Source: Streptococcus sanguinis (GTDB lineage: Bacteria > Bacillota > Bacilli > Lactobacillales > Streptococcaceae). Taken from it: a DNA stretch of 64,000 nt. Within the stretch, counting starts at the first letter, position 1, and the number at the start of each line of letters is the position of its first letter. This document shows, in pieces, positions 52,897 through 63,154 of this stretch. The stretch spans positions 1,674,001 through 1,738,000 of the forward strand of contig CP040556.1 in assembly GCA_013378335.1 (NCBI GenBank), given 5' to 3'. Under the pieces are notes generated by a model that searched no databases, was not told the DNA's origin, and worked only from the letters and a program-made list of their open reading frames with translations. Both the position numbers and the translations under genes were made by a program.

Positions 52897-55167
52897 ATGC
52901 TTTGCCAAAATTGTAAAATCAATGAATCCACAATTCACCTTTATACCAACGTAAATGGCCATAAACAGCAGGTGGATTTGTGCCAAAACTGCTACCAAAT
53001 CATGAAAACAGACCCTGAACATTCCTTGTTCGGCGGAATTGCTAATACCAACAATCACGGAACAGATCCTATCGATGACTTCTTTAACAGCCTCAGCAAT
53101 TTTCAACAGCCTCAGGAACCAACTACTCCTCCTACCCAATCTGGCGGAGCCTATGGAGGCGGTGGCGGCTACGGCTCCAATCCTAGCAAGGGTGGTCAGC
53201 CTCAGCCAAGTCCGCAAAAGCCAAAAGGCCTGCTGGAAGAGTTTGGTATCAACGTGACTGAGTTGGCTCGCCGAGGCGAGATTGATCCTGTTATTGGCCG
53301 TGATGAAGAAATCGTCCGTGTCATTGAAATCCTCAACCGCCGCACCAAAAACAATCCTGTTCTCATAGGAGAGCCAGGAGTCGGAAAAACAGCCGTGGTG
53401 GAAGGCTTGGCCCAGAAAATTGTTGATGGTGATGTGCCTCATAAACTCCAAGGCAAGGAAGTTATCCGCCTAGACGTTGTCAGCTTAGTACAGGGAACTG
53501 GTATCCGTGGCCAATTTGAGGAGAGAATGCAGAAGCTCATTGATGAGATTCGTTCTCGTCAGGATGTCATTCTCTTCATTGATGAAATCCATGAAATTGT
53601 CGGAGCAGGCTCTGCTGGCGATGGCAACATGGACGCTGGGAACATTCTCAAACCAGCTCTGGCTCGCGGTGAGCTCCAGATGGTCGGAGCAACCACCCTC
53701 AATGAATACCGTATCATCGAGAAGGATGCTGCACTTGAGCGTCGTATGCAGCCAGTTAAGGTAGACGAGCCGACTGTTGAAGAAACCATTACTATCCTCA
53801 AAGGGATTCAGAAAAAATACGAGGACTACCATCACGTCAAGTACACAGATGCGGCCATCGAAGCGGCTGCCCTTCTCTCCAACCGCTACATCCAAGATCG
53901 CTTCCTGCCAGACAAGGCTATTGACCTCTTGGATGAGGCTGGTTCTAAGATGAATCTGACCCTCAACTTCGTTGATCCCAAGGTCATTGACCAACGTCTG
54001 ATTGAGGCCGAAAATCTCAAGGCTAAGGCAACCCGCGACGAAGACTTCGAGAAGGCGGCTTACTTCCGTGACCAGATTGCCAAGTACAAGGAACTCCAGC
54101 AGACAAGTGTACTGGATAAGGATACTCCGATTATCAGCGAGAAAACGATTGAGCACATCGTCGAGCAAAAGACCAATATCCCAGTTGGCGACCTCAAAGA
54201 AAAGGAGCAGTCTCAACTAGTTAATCTCGCCAGCGACCTAAAAGCTCATGTCATCGGTCAAGACGATGCTGTGGATAAGATTGCCAAGGCCATCCGCCGC
54301 AACCGAGTTGGACTAGGAAGTCCTAATCGCCCAATCGGCAGCTTCCTCTTTGTCGGACCTACTGGTGTCGGTAAGACTGAGCTGTCTAAGCAACTAGCCA
54401 TTGAGCTCTTTGGCTCGGCTGACAGCATGATTCGCTTTGATATGAGTGAATACATGGAGAAACACAGCGTGGCCAAGCTGGTCGGTGCCCCTCCGGGCTA
54501 TGTTGGTTATGATGAAGCTGGTCAATTGACTGAGCGCGTCCGCCGCAATCCATACTCACTCATTCTGCTGGATGAGGTGGAAAAAGCCCATCCCGATGTT
54601 ATGCACATGTTCCTGCAGGTTCTAGATGATGGCCGCCTGACTGATGGCCAAGGACGGACTGTCAGCTTCAAGGACACCATTATCATCATGACATCCAATG
54701 CCGGAACTGGCAAAGCTGAAGCCAGCGTTGGCTTTGGAGCAGCGCGTGAAGGCCGCACCAATTCCGTTTTGGGTGAATTGGGCAACTTCTTCAGTCCTGA
54801 GTTTATGAACCGCTTTGACGGCATTATCGAATTCCAGGCGCTTAGCAAGGACAATCTGCTGCAAATCGTCAACCTGATGCTAGACGATGTCAATCAACGT
54901 TTGGCAACCAACGACATTCATCTAGATGTTACGGAGAAGGTCAAGGAAAAATTGGTTGACCTGGGCTACGATCCTAAAATGGGGGCTCGCCCACTGCGCC
55001 GTACCATTCAGGACCATATCGAAGATGCTATTACTGACTTCTATCTGGAAAATCCAAGCGAAAAAGATCTTAAAGCTATCATGACCAGCAATGGTAAGAT
55101 TCTCATCAAGTCAGCCAAGAAAACCGAAAGCGCAGAGTCGGTTAATTCATCACAAGAAGAAAAATAA
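52897..55167 (+). CDS. clpE: ATP-dependent Clp protease ATP-binding subunit ClpE
   Basis: A 756-residue HSP100 unfoldase that feeds ClpP. The N-terminal zinc finger (MLCQNCK and LCQNCY) is the ClpE hallmark. A Gly/Pro/Gln-rich linker lies near 75-110. The first AAA module has GEPGVGKT (about 157-164) and LFIDEIHE, a UVR-type segment lies near 375-400, and the second AAA module has GPTGVGKT (about 488-495) and [15 protein letters not shown] precedes the ATG. It is heat- and stress-induced through CtsR, as the operator shows. No ClpP-binding loop check was made beyond the family match. Confidence 0.97.
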   Translation: MLCQNCKINESTIHLYTNVNGHKQQVDLCQNCYQIMKTDPEHSLFGGIANTNNHGTDPIDDFFNSLSNFQQPQEPTTPPTQSGGAYGGGGGYGSNPSKGGQPQPSPQKPKGLLEEFGINVTELARRGEIDPVIGRDEEIVRVIEILNRRTKNNPVLIGEPGVGKTAVVEGLAQKIVDGDVPHKLQGKEVIRLDVVSLVQGTGIRGQFEERMQKLIDEIRSRQDVILFIDEIHEIVGAGSAGDGNMDAGNILKPALARGELQMVGATTLNEYRIIEKDAALERRMQPVKVDEPTVEETITILKGIQKKYEDYHHVKYTDAAIEAAALLSNRYIQDRFLPDKAIDLLDEAGSKMNLTLNFVDPKVIDQRLIEAENLKAKATRDEDFEKAAYFRDQIAKYKELQQTSVLDKDTPIISEKTIEHIVEQKTNIPVGDLKEKEQSQLVNLASDLKAHVIGQDDAVDKIAKAIRRNRVGLGSPNRPIGSFLFVGPTGVGKTELSKQLAIELFGSADSMIRFDMSEYMEKHSVAKLVGAPPGYVGYDEAGQLTERVRRNPYSLILLDEVEKAHPDVMHMFLQVLDDGRLTDGQGRTVSFKDTIIIMTSNAGTGKAEASVGFGAAREGRTNSVLGELGNFFSPEFMNRFDGIIEFQALSKDNLLQIVNLMLDDVNQRLATNDIHLDVTEKVKEKLVDLGYDPKMGARPLRRTIQDHIEDAITDFYLENPSEKDLKAIMTSNGKILIKSAKKTESAESVNSSQEEK

Positions 55168-55176
55168 ATGTCGACA

Positions 55177-55217
55177 AAATAGAGCAGAAAACAGTTAGTT
55201 TTCTGCTCTATTTCTTT
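55177..55217. terminator. Bidirectional terminator between clpE and the GyrI-like gene
   Basis: AAATAGAGCAGAAAAC (55177-55192) and GTTTTCTGCTCTATTT (55198-55213) form a 16-bp perfect stem with a 5-base loop and T-tract. Confidence 0.9.
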
Positions 55218-55830
55218 ATTGATCTTTCTGAACCTTGTAGCGCAGAATTGTTTTCAGCTTGCTAGGCTCTGTCCGATTCAGATTATTGAGATAGATTTCC
55301 CTATGAGAGTTTGAAATCCGTGTCAGCTGGTAATTCTGGCAAAAGGTATCCATTTTAGCGAAGGATTGAGGTTCTTCGTCAAAAGGTCCTAGGTGCAACA
55401 CGGTGACACACGCTCCTTCCGACATTTCTTCAAAGCGAATCTCGTCATAGAGAGGATTAGGCTTTTTGACACGAACTTGTTCCAGAGCCTTTTTCACCAT
55501 CTCTCCAGTGACAAAGTCCGGCTGCCCAATCATAATAGTATAGATCAATTCTTCTTTAATGAGTTCTCCTACTTGCTCTTGCTGCCAAAGTCCTTCCAAG
55601 GGATAGACTGTAAAATCAGTAAATTCTTGCTCGGCCGCTGTCTTTTTGTAGTTCATCTTGATAACATAGGCTAAGCTGTACAGAGCACCAACTCGTTCCG
55701 AAAAGTCAGCAGCATTAGGATTGCCCTTGCCGTCAATCATGATAAAAGACTGGGCAGGAACATCTATGAGACAGGGTTCAGACTTGATTTGATATATTTC
55801 TCGATTGGCTTTTCTCCATTCATATTTCAT
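55216..55830 (-). CDS. GyrI-like small-molecule-binding domain protein
   Basis: A 204-residue stand-alone protein of the GyrI-like (SOUL/AraC effector-binding) fold. It has the IDGKGNPNAADFSERVGALYSLAY block near 33-56 and a C-terminal GPFDEEPQSF near 148-157 with conserved Glu. Family members bind or hydrolyse small hydrophobic compounds. It has no DNA-binding domain. AAGGAGGG precedes the ATG. The WYL regulator gene lies 60 bases upstream on the same strand, so the two probably form an operon. Confidence 0.85.
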   Translation of the reverse strand: MKYEWRKANREIYQIKSEPCLIDVPAQSFIMIDGKGNPNAADFSERVGALYSLAYVIKMNYKKTAAEQEFTDFTVYPLEGLWQQEQVGELIKEELIYTIMIGQPDFVTGEMVKKALEQVRVKKPNPLYDEIRFEEMSEGACVTVLHLGPFDEEPQSFAKMDTFCQNYQLTRISNSHREIYLNNLNRTEPSKLKTILRYKVQKDQ

Positions 55831-55889
55831 GAGAGAGCCCTCCTTTCTTTACTACAAACAGTATAGCAAAGAAAAGCTGACAACCTCTG

Positions 55890-56789
55890 TCAGCTTTTAT
55901 AAATATCGGCAATGGCTTTTAACTTTTCTTTGAATTCTTCCCGTAAACGAGGCGGCTCCATGATTTCAACTCCATCCAAAAAGGATAGCAAGTAGGTATA
56001 AAGACTATCGTGACTCGGCAAATGCGTTTGGACATAAAGGCTCCCATCAGTCTCCTCTATCTCTGCTTCTGAAAACTCCTCGTACACTCGAAAGGCATGC
56101 TTCCTGTCAAATTTCAAGAAGACTTTTACAGTATATCTTAGCCGCTCTTCAGGACTAAATCTCTCATCCAAGACTCTCTGCTTAAATCGTTCCTCTAACA
56201 TCTGACAGTCTCTCATTCTGTTGAGTTTAAAAAAGCGCGGGGCTTGTCTTAAACGACAAAAGCCAGCAACATACCAGTTTTGGCTTTTAAATACTAACTT
56301 CAGCACCTCTATCTTGCGCTGCTCTCTTTCTCCACGCCCATTCAAGTAAGAAAATGACAAGACTCTTCTTTGCAAGATCGCCTGCTTAATGGTATCAAAC
56401 AGTTCTTTCTGATCTGCTTTCTTGCGCCAGTCAGTGAAATCCACCTCTAGCCAAGAAGTCGCCTGAACTTGAAACAAAGACTGCAGCTTAGCCAAGGTCT
56501 CTACTTGCTCGCCATCTGTTAAAATCTGGAAGCCTTGAAGAGCAGCTAATAGCTCATCCCTCTCAGACTCTGAAAACAAGGCCTTGTCTAAGACAAAATC
56601 CTTCATCAGAAAAATACCCCCGCCCTTGCCTGGGCTGCAATAGATGGGGATTCCTGCCAAACTCAGCTTATCCACATCTCGATAGATGGTCCGGATGGAT
56701 ACTTCAAATAGTGAGGCTAATTCGGGAGCTGTTGTGCGGCCTTGCTCTAAAAGAAGATATAAGATTTTAAAAAGTCTGCTTTCTGTCAT
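55890..56789 (-). CDS. WYL-domain transcriptional regulator (YafY type)
   Basis: A 299-residue regulator. N-terminal winged helix (about 5-60: RTTAPELASLFEVSIRTIYR), then a WYL domain (about 135-215: RVLSFSYLNGRG, QNWYVAGFCRLR) and a WCX-type C-terminus. The central triad reads WYV, a usual variant. WYL domains sense nucleic acids or small ligands; the regulon here is likely the downstream GyrI-like gene (inference). Confidence 0.88.
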   Translation of the reverse strand: MTESRLFKILYLLLEQGRTTAPELASLFEVSIRTIYRDVDKLSLAGIPIYCSPGKGGGIFLMKDFVLDKALFSESERDELLAALQGFQILTDGEQVETLAKLQSLFQVQATSWLEVDFTDWRKKADQKELFDTIKQAILQRRVLSFSYLNGRGEREQRKIEVLKLVFKSQNWYVAGFCRLRQAPRFFKLNRMRDCQMLEERFKQRVLDERFSPEERLRYTVKVFLKFDRKHAFRVYEEFSEAEIEETDGSLYVQTHLPSHDSLYTYLLSFLDGVEIMEPPRLREEFKEKLKAIADIYKS

Positions 56790-56951
56790 AAAACCACCTC
56801 GCTACTATTATAACAATTTCTTCTATAAATGTTTTACCATTCCCATAAAGAAGAGTTTTTTTAAAACGGTCGGAGGAAGGAATTTATTATTTGAAGGGGA
56901 TTTATTTCAAGGACTATCATTCTTTTTCTGTTCAATAAATTGAGTAAATTC

Positions 56952-56980
56952 TTGACAGCTGGTCCTTAGTCCATTATGAT
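56952..56980 (+). promoter_or_regulatory. Promoter of the Nudix gene
   Basis: TTGACA (56952-56957), 17-base spacer, TATGAT (56975-56980). Confidence 0.85.
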
Positions 56981-57015
56981 AGATAGTAAACTGACTAGAG
57001 ATTGAGGATATTAGA

Positions 57016-57465
57016 ATGACAAATCCAACCTTTGGTGAAAAGGAAGCAAATGTAGAATATGTGACCCGCTACGGAGTCTATGCCGTTATCCCAGATGAAA
57101 AGAAAGAAAAGATTATTTTGGTCCAGGCGCCTAATGGGGCTTGGTTTCTGCCCGGTGGAGAGATTGAAGGGGGGAAAAACCATCAGACTGCCCTTGAACG
57201 CGAGCTTATGGAAGAACTTGGATTCACAGCCCAGCTTGGACGCTATCTTGGACAAGCTGATGAATATTTTTACTCCCGCCATCGCGACACCTATTTTTAC
57301 AACCCAGCCTACCTGTATGAGGTCACCTCTTTCCAAGAAGTCCAAAAACCGCTGGAAGATTTCAATCAGCTTGCCTGGTTCCCAGTCGATGAAGCTATTG
57401 AAATACTCAAACGCGGCAGCCATAAATGGGGTATCCAAGCCTGGAAAAATGCGCTTAAAGCTTAA
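57016..57465 (+). CDS. Nudix hydrolase
   Basis: A 149-residue single-domain hydrolase. The Nudix box GX5EX7REUXEEXGU is seen as GGEIEGGKNHQ-TALERELMEELGF (about 50-73) with all catalytic Glu/Arg. The substrate, a nucleoside diphosphate linked to another group, is unknown; an MutT-type housecleaning role is possible. GAGG precedes the ATG. It has its own consensus promoter. Confidence 0.92.
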   Translation: MTNPTFGEKEANVEYVTRYGVYAVIPDEKKEKIILVQAPNGAWFLPGGEIEGGKNHQTALERELMEELGFTAQLGRYLGQADEYFYSRHRDTYFYNPAYLYEVTSFQEVQKPLEDFNQLAWFPVDEAIEILKRGSHKWGIQAWKNALKA

Positions 57466-57473
57466 AGAAATCA

Positions 57474-57502
57474 TTCACAATTTATAGCAAACATGTTATA
57501 AT
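57474..57502 (+). promoter_or_regulatory. Promoter of the DUF1827 gene
   Basis: TTCACA (57474-57479), 17-base spacer, TATAAT (57497-57502), 31 bases before the start. Confidence 0.75.
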
Positions 57503-57532
57503 AATAGCAGGTATAAAACAGGAGGAAATCGT

Positions 57533-57835
57533 ATGAAGCTTATTAATACAACAAACAGTCATGCTGACCTTGTCAAAAGCCAATTGGAAAGCACCGATGC
57601 GATATTAGTCGAAGTTTATTCTGCTGGAAACAGCGATGTTGTTTTTACACAAGCTCCTCTTCACTATGAAATTTTGATTTCAAACATGCACCGTGCTGTA
57701 CGCGAACAGGAAATCGAAAAAATTAGAGAATTTTTCTTGAAGAGAAAAATTGATGCAAATGCTATTGATAGAGCTGCTATCCGAACGATTTACGCTAATA
57801 ATCTAATCGAAATTTCCATTCCTGTTAAACAGTAA
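57533..57835 (+). CDS. DUF1827 family protein
   Basis: A 100-residue soluble protein restricted to streptococci and close relatives. I recognise the family from MKLINTTNSHADLVKSQL and the SDVVFTQAPLHYE block near 43-55. No catalytic motif is visible and the function is unknown. AGGAGG lies 8 bases before the ATG. It is monocistronic with a strong promoter and terminator. Confidence 0.85.
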   Translation: MKLINTTNSHADLVKSQLESTDAILVEVYSAGNSDVVFTQAPLHYEILISNMHRAVREQEIEKIREFFLKRKIDANAIDRAAIRTIYANNLIEISIPVKQ

Positions 57836-57864
57836 AAACTAAGGTCATCGCCTTAGTTTTTTTA
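57835..57864. terminator. Bidirectional terminator between the DUF1827 and GNAT genes
   Basis: AAAACTAAGG (57835-57844) and CCTTAGTTTT (57851-57860) form a 10-bp perfect stem followed by T. Confidence 0.88.
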
Positions 57865-58296
57865 TTCTTTATAGATCATGGTAATGTGAGGCGTCGATTC
57901 AAAAATAAAGGGTTGACCAACCGCCTTGAAGCCATACTTTTCATAGAGAGCAGCCACCTGCTCCTGAGCCTCTATTTCAATTTCCTTTCCTGGCCACTTT
58001 TCAGCACATAATTGCAAGATTTCTCTGATAAGCTGTCCTCCCAATCCCTGTCCTCGTACAGACCGGGCTGTGACTACTCGACCAAAGACTAAATGCTCTC
58101 CCTCTTCAAAGACCCGAGCATAAGCATCAATTTCCCCTTTTTCATTAGCATGGTAAACGTGCACTGCTTCTAGGTCCTTCTCATCCAGTTCATGATAAAC
58201 GCGCCCCTGCTCTACCACAAAGGTGTCAATGCGCAATTTTAAGATTTGATAAAATTCTATCGGGTTCAACTCTGTTAATTTTTTCCTAGACCACAT
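57862..58296 (-). CDS. GNAT-family N-acetyltransferase (ElaA-like)
   Basis: A 144-residue acetyltransferase. The ATG at 58296 follows GAGGAAACAAGT; a longer upstream frame would run into the divergent promoter. ElaA-type features: FYQILKLRIDTFVVEQ near 14-29, VYHANEKGEIDAYARV near 48, and the acetyl-CoA loop VRGQGLGGQLIREI near 85-98. The substrate is unknown. It is divergent from the marR gene, and their promoters overlap around a shared palindrome, so MarR probably represses it. Confidence 0.88.
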   Translation of the reverse strand: MWSRKKLTELNPIEFYQILKLRIDTFVVEQGRVYHELDEKDLEAVHVYHANEKGEIDAYARVFEEGEHLVFGRVVTARSVRGQGLGGQLIREILQLCAEKWPGKEIEIEAQEQVAALYEKYGFKAVGQPFIFESTPHITMIYKE

Positions 58297-58298
58297 AC

Positions 58299-58348
58299 TT
58301 GTTTCCTCTAACTTTTTAATGTATAATAAGTGCAAATGCAACTATCAA
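58299..58348. promoter_or_regulatory. Face-to-face overlapping promoters with a central palindrome
   Basis: Plus strand (marR): TTGTTT (58299-58304), 17 bases, TATAAT (58322-58327). Minus strand (GNAT): TTGATA (58348-58343), 17 bases, TATACA (58325-58320). The -10 boxes overlap, and the palindrome-like GTGCAAATGCAACT (58330-58343) lies between them and covers the marR transcript start. Confidence 0.75.
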
Positions 58349-58357
58349 GGAGTTCCT

Positions 58358-58774
58358 ATGGATTACCGTCAACTTTTCCGACAAATGGGCTTTATTTCTA
58401 GACAGGCCATGATGCAAATGAATCAGAAAGCCAGTAACTACGGCCTAGACAATAATTTGTTTCTACTGCTCATTCGCATCGTCGAGAATGAAGGTCTCAG
58501 CCAATCACAACTGGCAGAAATGGTGCAGATTGATAAAACTACGCTCAGCCGCTCGTTACGAAAGCTGGAAGATAGGGGCTTGATTATCAAAAAGACCAAA
58601 GTTCAAAATAAAAAGTTCAAAGAGCTCTATCCTAGCAATCAGGCTCTCAAACTCTATGACCAACTGATTGGCTTTGAAAATACCTACACCAGTCAGGCTC
58701 TGCAGCAACTGACTTCCTCTGAACTCTTTCAGCTCCAAAATATTCTAGCTAAAATAGACTCTCCTAAGTTATAA
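58358..58774 (+). CDS. MarR-family transcriptional regulator
   Basis: A 138-residue dimeric winged-helix regulator. The ATG at 58358 follows AAGGAG. The recognition region is LSQSQLAEMVQIDKTTLSRSLRKLEDRGLI (about 48-77), and the outer helices for dimerisation flank it. The divergent GNAT gene is its likely target. It is a compact two-gene divergent unit with an operator between, as is common for MarR systems. The ligand is unknown. Confidence 0.9.
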   Translation: MDYRQLFRQMGFISRQAMMQMNQKASNYGLDNNLFLLLIRIVENEGLSQSQLAEMVQIDKTTLSRSLRKLEDRGLIIKKTKVQNKKFKELYPSNQALKLYDQLIGFENTYTSQALQQLTSSELFQLQNILAKIDSPKL

Positions 58775-58787
58775 GTAGTATAACAGA

Positions 58788-58818
58788 AAACAGTTGCAAA
58801 TGCAACTGTTTCTTTTTT
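58788..58818 (+). terminator. Terminator of the marR gene
   Basis: AAACAGTTGCA and TGCAACTGTTT pair perfectly and a T-run follows. The core TTGCAAATGCAAC repeats the putative operator upstream of the gene. Confidence 0.85.
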
Positions 58819-58873
58819 CTAATTTAGTTTTAATTTAACAAATTAACAAATTTTCAAATCAATCTGTCTATCT

Positions 58874-58911
58874 AAAAAATGGCTTACCACTAAAGGGCAA
58901 AGCCATTTTTT
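58874..58911. terminator. ileS terminator, cut off by the insertion sequence
   Basis: AAAAAATGGCTT (58874-58885) and AAGCCATTTTTT (58900-58911) form a 12-bp perfect stem. Removing the IS with one target copy puts it about 30 bases after the ileS stop. Confidence 0.8.
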
Positions 58912-58926
58912 ATTTTGGAAATTTAC

Positions 58927-60335
58927 GGCTCTATAATATCTGTAGTTGGTAAATCCGACACAGAGGTTATAGGGCTTTTTGAATGTATACAAAAAGTCCC
59001 ATACGACCTATAATGAAAAGCGCAAACAACTCATTAGAAAGACTCATATGGAACACATCAAGAATACCACAGAATTGCTGGGAATGAAAGACTTAAATAT
59101 CAAAATTACCTTCATCTTGCAGCACCAGACCCATCTTGAAATTCGGGCTAGACTGGATTATGCAGCTCCTTCCTGCCCTCACTGCGGCGGTAAGATGATT
59201 AAGTACGGTTTTCAGAGGTCCTCTAAAATCCCACTCTTGGATGCACAAGGGTTTCCAACTCTGCTCCGTCTCAAGAAGCGGCGATTTCAGTGTAAATCTT
59301 GTCATCGGGTGACCGTAGCTGAGACACCCATCGTAGACAAGAACCACCAGATTTCACACCTGGTCTGGAAGAAGCTCACCCAGCTCTTGACCGAAAATCG
59401 AGCCAATACCGATATTGCCAGAACCCTCCACATCTCCGTCTCAACCGTCCAGAGAAAGCTGGCTCAGTTCACTTTCAAAGAGGATTACACCAAACTTCCC
59501 GAGGTCATCTCCTGGGATGAATTTTCTAGGAACAAAGGCAAATTAGCCTTCATTGCACAGGATTTCGAGACCAGGAAAATCATCGCCCTCCTCGAAAACA
59601 ATCGCCAGAATACCATCAAAAATTATTTCTACCGCTACCCGAGAAAGGTCAGAGAACAGGTCAAAGTCGTGACCGTGGACATGTCTGGCACTTACATTCC
59701 AATCATCAAGCAACTATTTCCTAAGGCCAGAATTGTGTTGGATAGGTTTCACATCGTCCAACATCTTGGCAAAGCCATGATGACCACTCGAATCGCTATC
59801 ATGAAGACCTTTGACAAGAAATCTCTGCCTTATCGTGCGCTGAAAAACCACTGGCGACTATTTCAGAGAGAAAGCAGAAAACTGTCTCGTCATCGCTTTT
59901 ATTCCAAGACCTTTAGGCAGACCCTAAAGCCTAAGGAAATCGTGGACAAGACACTTCAATTCTCAGAAGAACTCCGTTATTACTACGATCTCTACCAGCT
60001 CTTGCTCTTCCATTTCCAAGAGAAACGTACTACAGAATTTTTTGAAATCATCGAAGACAACATGAATCTTGTCAATTCGACCTTCAAAAGAGTTTTTGAG
60101 AGCTTCCTAAAACTCAAACCTTACATCACAAATGCACTCCAGTTCGACTATTCCAACGCCAAGCTCGAGGCTACCAACAAGCTCATCAAGGATATCAAAC
60201 GAGCGGCCTTCGGCTTTCGCAATTTTAAGAACTTTAGAACTAAAATCCTCCTCGCTTTGAACATACAAAAAGAGAGAACCAATTTGGTCCTCTCTCGGAT
60301 TTAAACTTTCTACCAACTACAGTTGACAAAGAGCC
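58927..60335 (+). mobile_element. Complete ISL3-family insertion sequence (1409 bp)
   Basis: The ends form imperfect 25-bp inverted repeats starting GGCTCT and sharing CTGTAGTTGGTA (58927-58951 and 60335-60311). An 8-bp direct repeat AAATTTAC flanks it (58919-58926 and 60336-60343), the target-site size typical of the ISL3 family. One intact transposase gene fills the middle. The right target copy overlaps the stop codon of ileS, which is preserved. Confidence 0.95.
59048..60304 (+). CDS. ISL3-family transposase (IS1167-like)
   Basis: A 418-residue transposase. ATG 59048 (MEHIKNTTELLGM) is chosen by similarity to the family start. The N-terminal zinc-binding part has CPHCGG and CKSCH pairs (about 48-85), a helix-turn-helix near 130-150 (DIARTLHISVSTVQRKL) follows, and the DDE domain begins ISWDEFSRNKGK, with VVTVDMSG and RIVLDRFHIVQHL further on and NAKLEATNKLIKDIKR near the end. 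The frame is open throughout, so it may be active. It is transcribed toward the 3-prime end of ileS. Confidence 0.94.
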   Translation: MEHIKNTTELLGMKDLNIKITFILQHQTHLEIRARLDYAAPSCPHCGGKMIKYGFQRSSKIPLLDAQGFPTLLRLKKRRFQCKSCHRVTVAETPIVDKNHQISHLVWKKLTQLLTENRANTDIARTLHISVSTVQRKLAQFTFKEDYTKLPEVISWDEFSRNKGKLAFIAQDFETRKIIALLENNRQNTIKNYFYRYPRKVREQVKVVTVDMSGTYIPIIKQLFPKARIVLDRFHIVQHLGKAMMTTRIAIMKTFDKKSLPYRALKNHWRLFQRESRKLSRHRFYSKTFRQTLKPKEIVDKTLQFSEELRYYYDLYQLLLFHFQEKRTTEFFEIIEDNMNLVNSTFKRVFESFLKLKPYITNALQFDYSNAKLEATNKLIKDIKRAAFGFRNFKNFRTKILLALNIQKERTNLVLSRI

Positions 60336-60339
60336 AAAT

Positions 60340-63132
60340 TTACTTGCTCTCAAAGCCTTCTGAGACAGCTTGAGCGAAATTTTCTTCTAAAATTTCTGCA
60401 CAGTGGTCACAGACAAGGGCTTGATAACTGCGCTCTTTAACTGTTGTATCAATGCGGCGGCATCGATCACAGACTTGCCCCTGCGCATGCTCTACGACAA
60501 AAGCTACATCTTCAAAGACTAGAGCGCCTTCTGGAGCAGGACCATCAACAATCGTCAATTGAGAAACAATGAGAAGCTGAGCCACATCGCTGTTGACCGC
60601 TTCCAGCAAGGTCTTGATGACTTCATTCGGATAGACAGTCAGATGTGCTTCCAGCGATTTCCCGATAACCTTCTCATTGCGGGCTTCTTCCAAGGCTTTC
60701 TGAGCTTGACTGCGGAAGTCCATAAAGGCAGACCAAGTGTCCAAAATTTCTTCTTGATTTGGGAAAGTCTGAGCTTCAGGCAATTCAGATAATTGAACAA
60801 ATTCTTCCTCTTCATGCTCTAGGTAAGACCAAATTTCTTCTGCTGTGTGTGGCAGAATCGGCGTCAACAGCTTGGTAATCTTGACCAAAATGTCATAGAA
60901 AACAGTCTGCATTTGACGACGTTCCAATGATTTAGCTGCTTCGATATAGACGACATCTTTGGCAAAGTCCAGATAGAAAGCGGACAAGTCAACGGTCACA
61001 AAGTTGACAATCGCTTTATAAATAGTCAGAAACTCAAAGTCCACATAAGCCTTGCGAATAGTCTCTACTAATTGATTGAAGCGGATAGTCATGTATTTAT
61101 CAACGGAGCGAAGTTCTTCGTAAGCTACGGCATCCTCAGCTGGATTAAAGTCAGAGGTATTGGCAATCAAGAAACGCAAGGTATTCCGAATCTTACGATA
61201 GGTTTCAGAAACTTGGCTCAAGATATCCATAGAGATACGAACGTCGTTGCTAGAGTCTACACTGGTTACCCAGAGACGCAAGATTTCCGCACCGAATTGT
61301 TTTTCCACGTCACTTGGAGCAATGGTATTTCCAAGGGATTTAGACATCTTTTCACCCTTACCATCTAAGGCAAAGCCTTGTGACAAGATTTGTTTGTAAG
61401 GGGCCACACCATGGTTGGCAACCGATGTGATGAGTGAAGAGTTAAACCAACCACGGTATTGGTCTGAACCTTCTAGATAAAGATCAGCCGGGTAAGTCAA
61501 TTCCGGACGGTTGACCACTACCCCATTCCATGATGAACCTGAGTCAAACCAAACGTCCATGATGTCCGTTTCCTTGGTAAATTCGCCGTTTGGAGAACCT
61601 GGATGAGTAAATCCTTCTGGTAAGAGGTCTTTTGCTTCACGCTTCCACCAGACGATAGAGCCGTGCTCCTCAAAAAGCTGAGCCACGTGTTCGATGGTTT
61701 CTGCTGTCATGATTGGTGTTCCGTCTTCGGCATAGAAGATTGGAAGTGGAACTCCCCAAGCCCGCTGACGAGAGATAACCCAGTCACCACGGTCACGAAT
61801 CATATTGTAGAGGCGTACTTTCCCCCATTCAGAATGGAATTTAACCTTGTCAATTTCATCTAAGATTTCTTGACGGAATTTAGAAACAGATGCAAACCAC
61901 TGTGGTACTGCCCGCCAGATGATTGGCTTCTTAGTACGCCAGTCAAATGGATAAGAGTGAGAAATTTCTTCCTGAGCAAGGAGCAAGTCACCAAGTTTTT
62001 CAATAACTGTTGGCACAACCTTATCATAGAACTGGCCTTCAAAGTCAGGACCAGCATTTTCCATCATGATACCGCGCTCATTGACTGTCACAGCAACTTC
62101 CAGTCCATTGGCTACACCGACATGGTAGTCATCCTCACCAAAACCAGGCGCAGTATGGACAATACCAGTACCAGAGTCAGTCGTAACGTGGTCACCCAAA
62201 ATGACCAACTCATCTACAGCAGTATCCCATGGGTGAACTGTCACGATGTGGTTCAATTCTTGACCACGGTAGGTATCCAAAACTTGAACATCAGCCCAGC
62301 CAAATTTCTCAGACAAACTATTCAACAATTCAGACGCTACAATAAACTTGCGACTTTCACCCGCAGGCTGAACCAAAACGTAGTCAATATCTGCTCCTAC
62401 AGTCAAACCGCGAGAGGCTGTAATGGTAAATGGAGTTGTTGTCCATACGACAATGTAAGTATCTGTGTCCAAGACCCCTTTGCCATCTTTGACACGGTTA
62501 GCATAGTAGAGAGAGGTGGAAACCAAATCATGGTATTCAATTTCCGCTTCAGCCAAAGCTGACTCAGAAGACCAAGACCAGTAAACGGGCTTAGCACCAC
62601 GGTAAATGTATCCTTTCTTAGCCATTTCACCAAAGACGCGGATCTGAGCGGCTTCATAATCTGGTGTCAAGGTTACATAAGGATTTTCCCAATCACCAGA
62701 AACACCCAAACGCTTGAAGTCTTCTTTTTGCTTTTCGACTTGGCTGAGAGCATAGTCCCGACACATATTGAGGTAGTCTACCAAGTCTAGCTCTTTGCGC
62801 TTAATGCCTTGCTTTGCCAAGACCTGCTCAATCGGAAGACCATGCGTATCCCATCCTGGAATGTAGGGCGCATAGTAGCCAGCCATAGACTTTGAGCGAA
62901 CAATGATATCTTTGGAAATCTTATTCATGGCATGCCCGACGTGAATATTCCCGTTAGCATAGGGAGGGCCATCATGCAGGATAAAGTGCGGCTTGTCTTC
63001 ATTCAGTTCCTGACGACGTTGATACAGCTTAGCTTCATCCCATTCTTTCTGCCAGAGTGGTTCCTTATTTGGTAGACCGGCCCGCATAGGAAAAGCAGTT
63101 TTCCCAAGATTGAGTGTTTCTTTCAGTTTCAT
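60340..63132 (-). CDS. ileS: Isoleucyl-tRNA synthetase
   Basis: A 930-residue class Ia synthetase charging tRNA-Ile. The HIGH-type motif is HVGH in [15 protein letters not shown] (about 57-71), KMSKS is in [11 protein letters not shown] (about 593), the CP1 editing domain lies between, and the C-terminal zinc finger has CDRC and CDHC. GAGGAATAG precedes the ATG. Expression is controlled by a T-box leader. The stop codon lies inside the target-site duplication of the adjacent IS, which leaves the protein end unaltered. Confidence 0.97.
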   Translation of the reverse strand: MKLKETLNLGKTAFPMRAGLPNKEPLWQKEWDEAKLYQRRQELNEDKPHFILHDGPPYANGNIHVGHAMNKISKDIIVRSKSMAGYYAPYIPGWDTHGLPIEQVLAKQGIKRKELDLVDYLNMCRDYALSQVEKQKEDFKRLGVSGDWENPYVTLTPDYEAAQIRVFGEMAKKGYIYRGAKPVYWSWSSESALAEAEIEYHDLVSTSLYYANRVKDGKGVLDTDTYIVVWTTTPFTITASRGLTVGADIDYVLVQPAGESRKFIVASELLNSLSEKFGWADVQVLDTYRGQELNHIVTVHPWDTAVDELVILGDHVTTDSGTGIVHTAPGFGEDDYHVGVANGLEVAVTVNERGIMMENAGPDFEGQFYDKVVPTVIEKLGDLLLAQEEISHSYPFDWRTKKPIIWRAVPQWFASVSKFRQEILDEIDKVKFHSEWGKVRLYNMIRDRGDWVISRQRAWGVPLPIFYAEDGTPIMTAETIEHVAQLFEEHGSIVWWKREAKDLLPEGFTHPGSPNGEFTKETDIMDVWFDSGSSWNGVVVNRPELTYPADLYLEGSDQYRGWFNSSLITSVANHGVAPYKQILSQGFALDGKGEKMSKSLGNTIAPSDVEKQFGAEILRLWVTSVDSSNDVRISMDILSQVSETYRKIRNTLRFLIANTSDFNPAEDAVAYEELRSVDKYMTIRFNQLVETIRKAYVDFEFLTIYKAIVNFVTVDLSAFYLDFAKDVVYIEAAKSLERRQMQTVFYDILVKITKLLTPILPHTAEEIWSYLEHEEEEFVQLSELPEAQTFPNQEEILDTWSAFMDFRSQAQKALEEARNEKVIGKSLEAHLTVYPNEVIKTLLEAVNSDVAQLLIVSQLTIVDGPAPEGALVFEDVAFVVEHAQGQVCDRCRRIDTTVKERSYQALVCDHCAEILEENFAQAVSEGFESK

Positions 63133-63154
63133 TCTATTCCTCTTTATTTTTAAA

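Noticed and set aside
53485..54216. Long minus-strand open frames across clpE
   Set aside because: They are antisense shadows of a clear, highly conserved gene.
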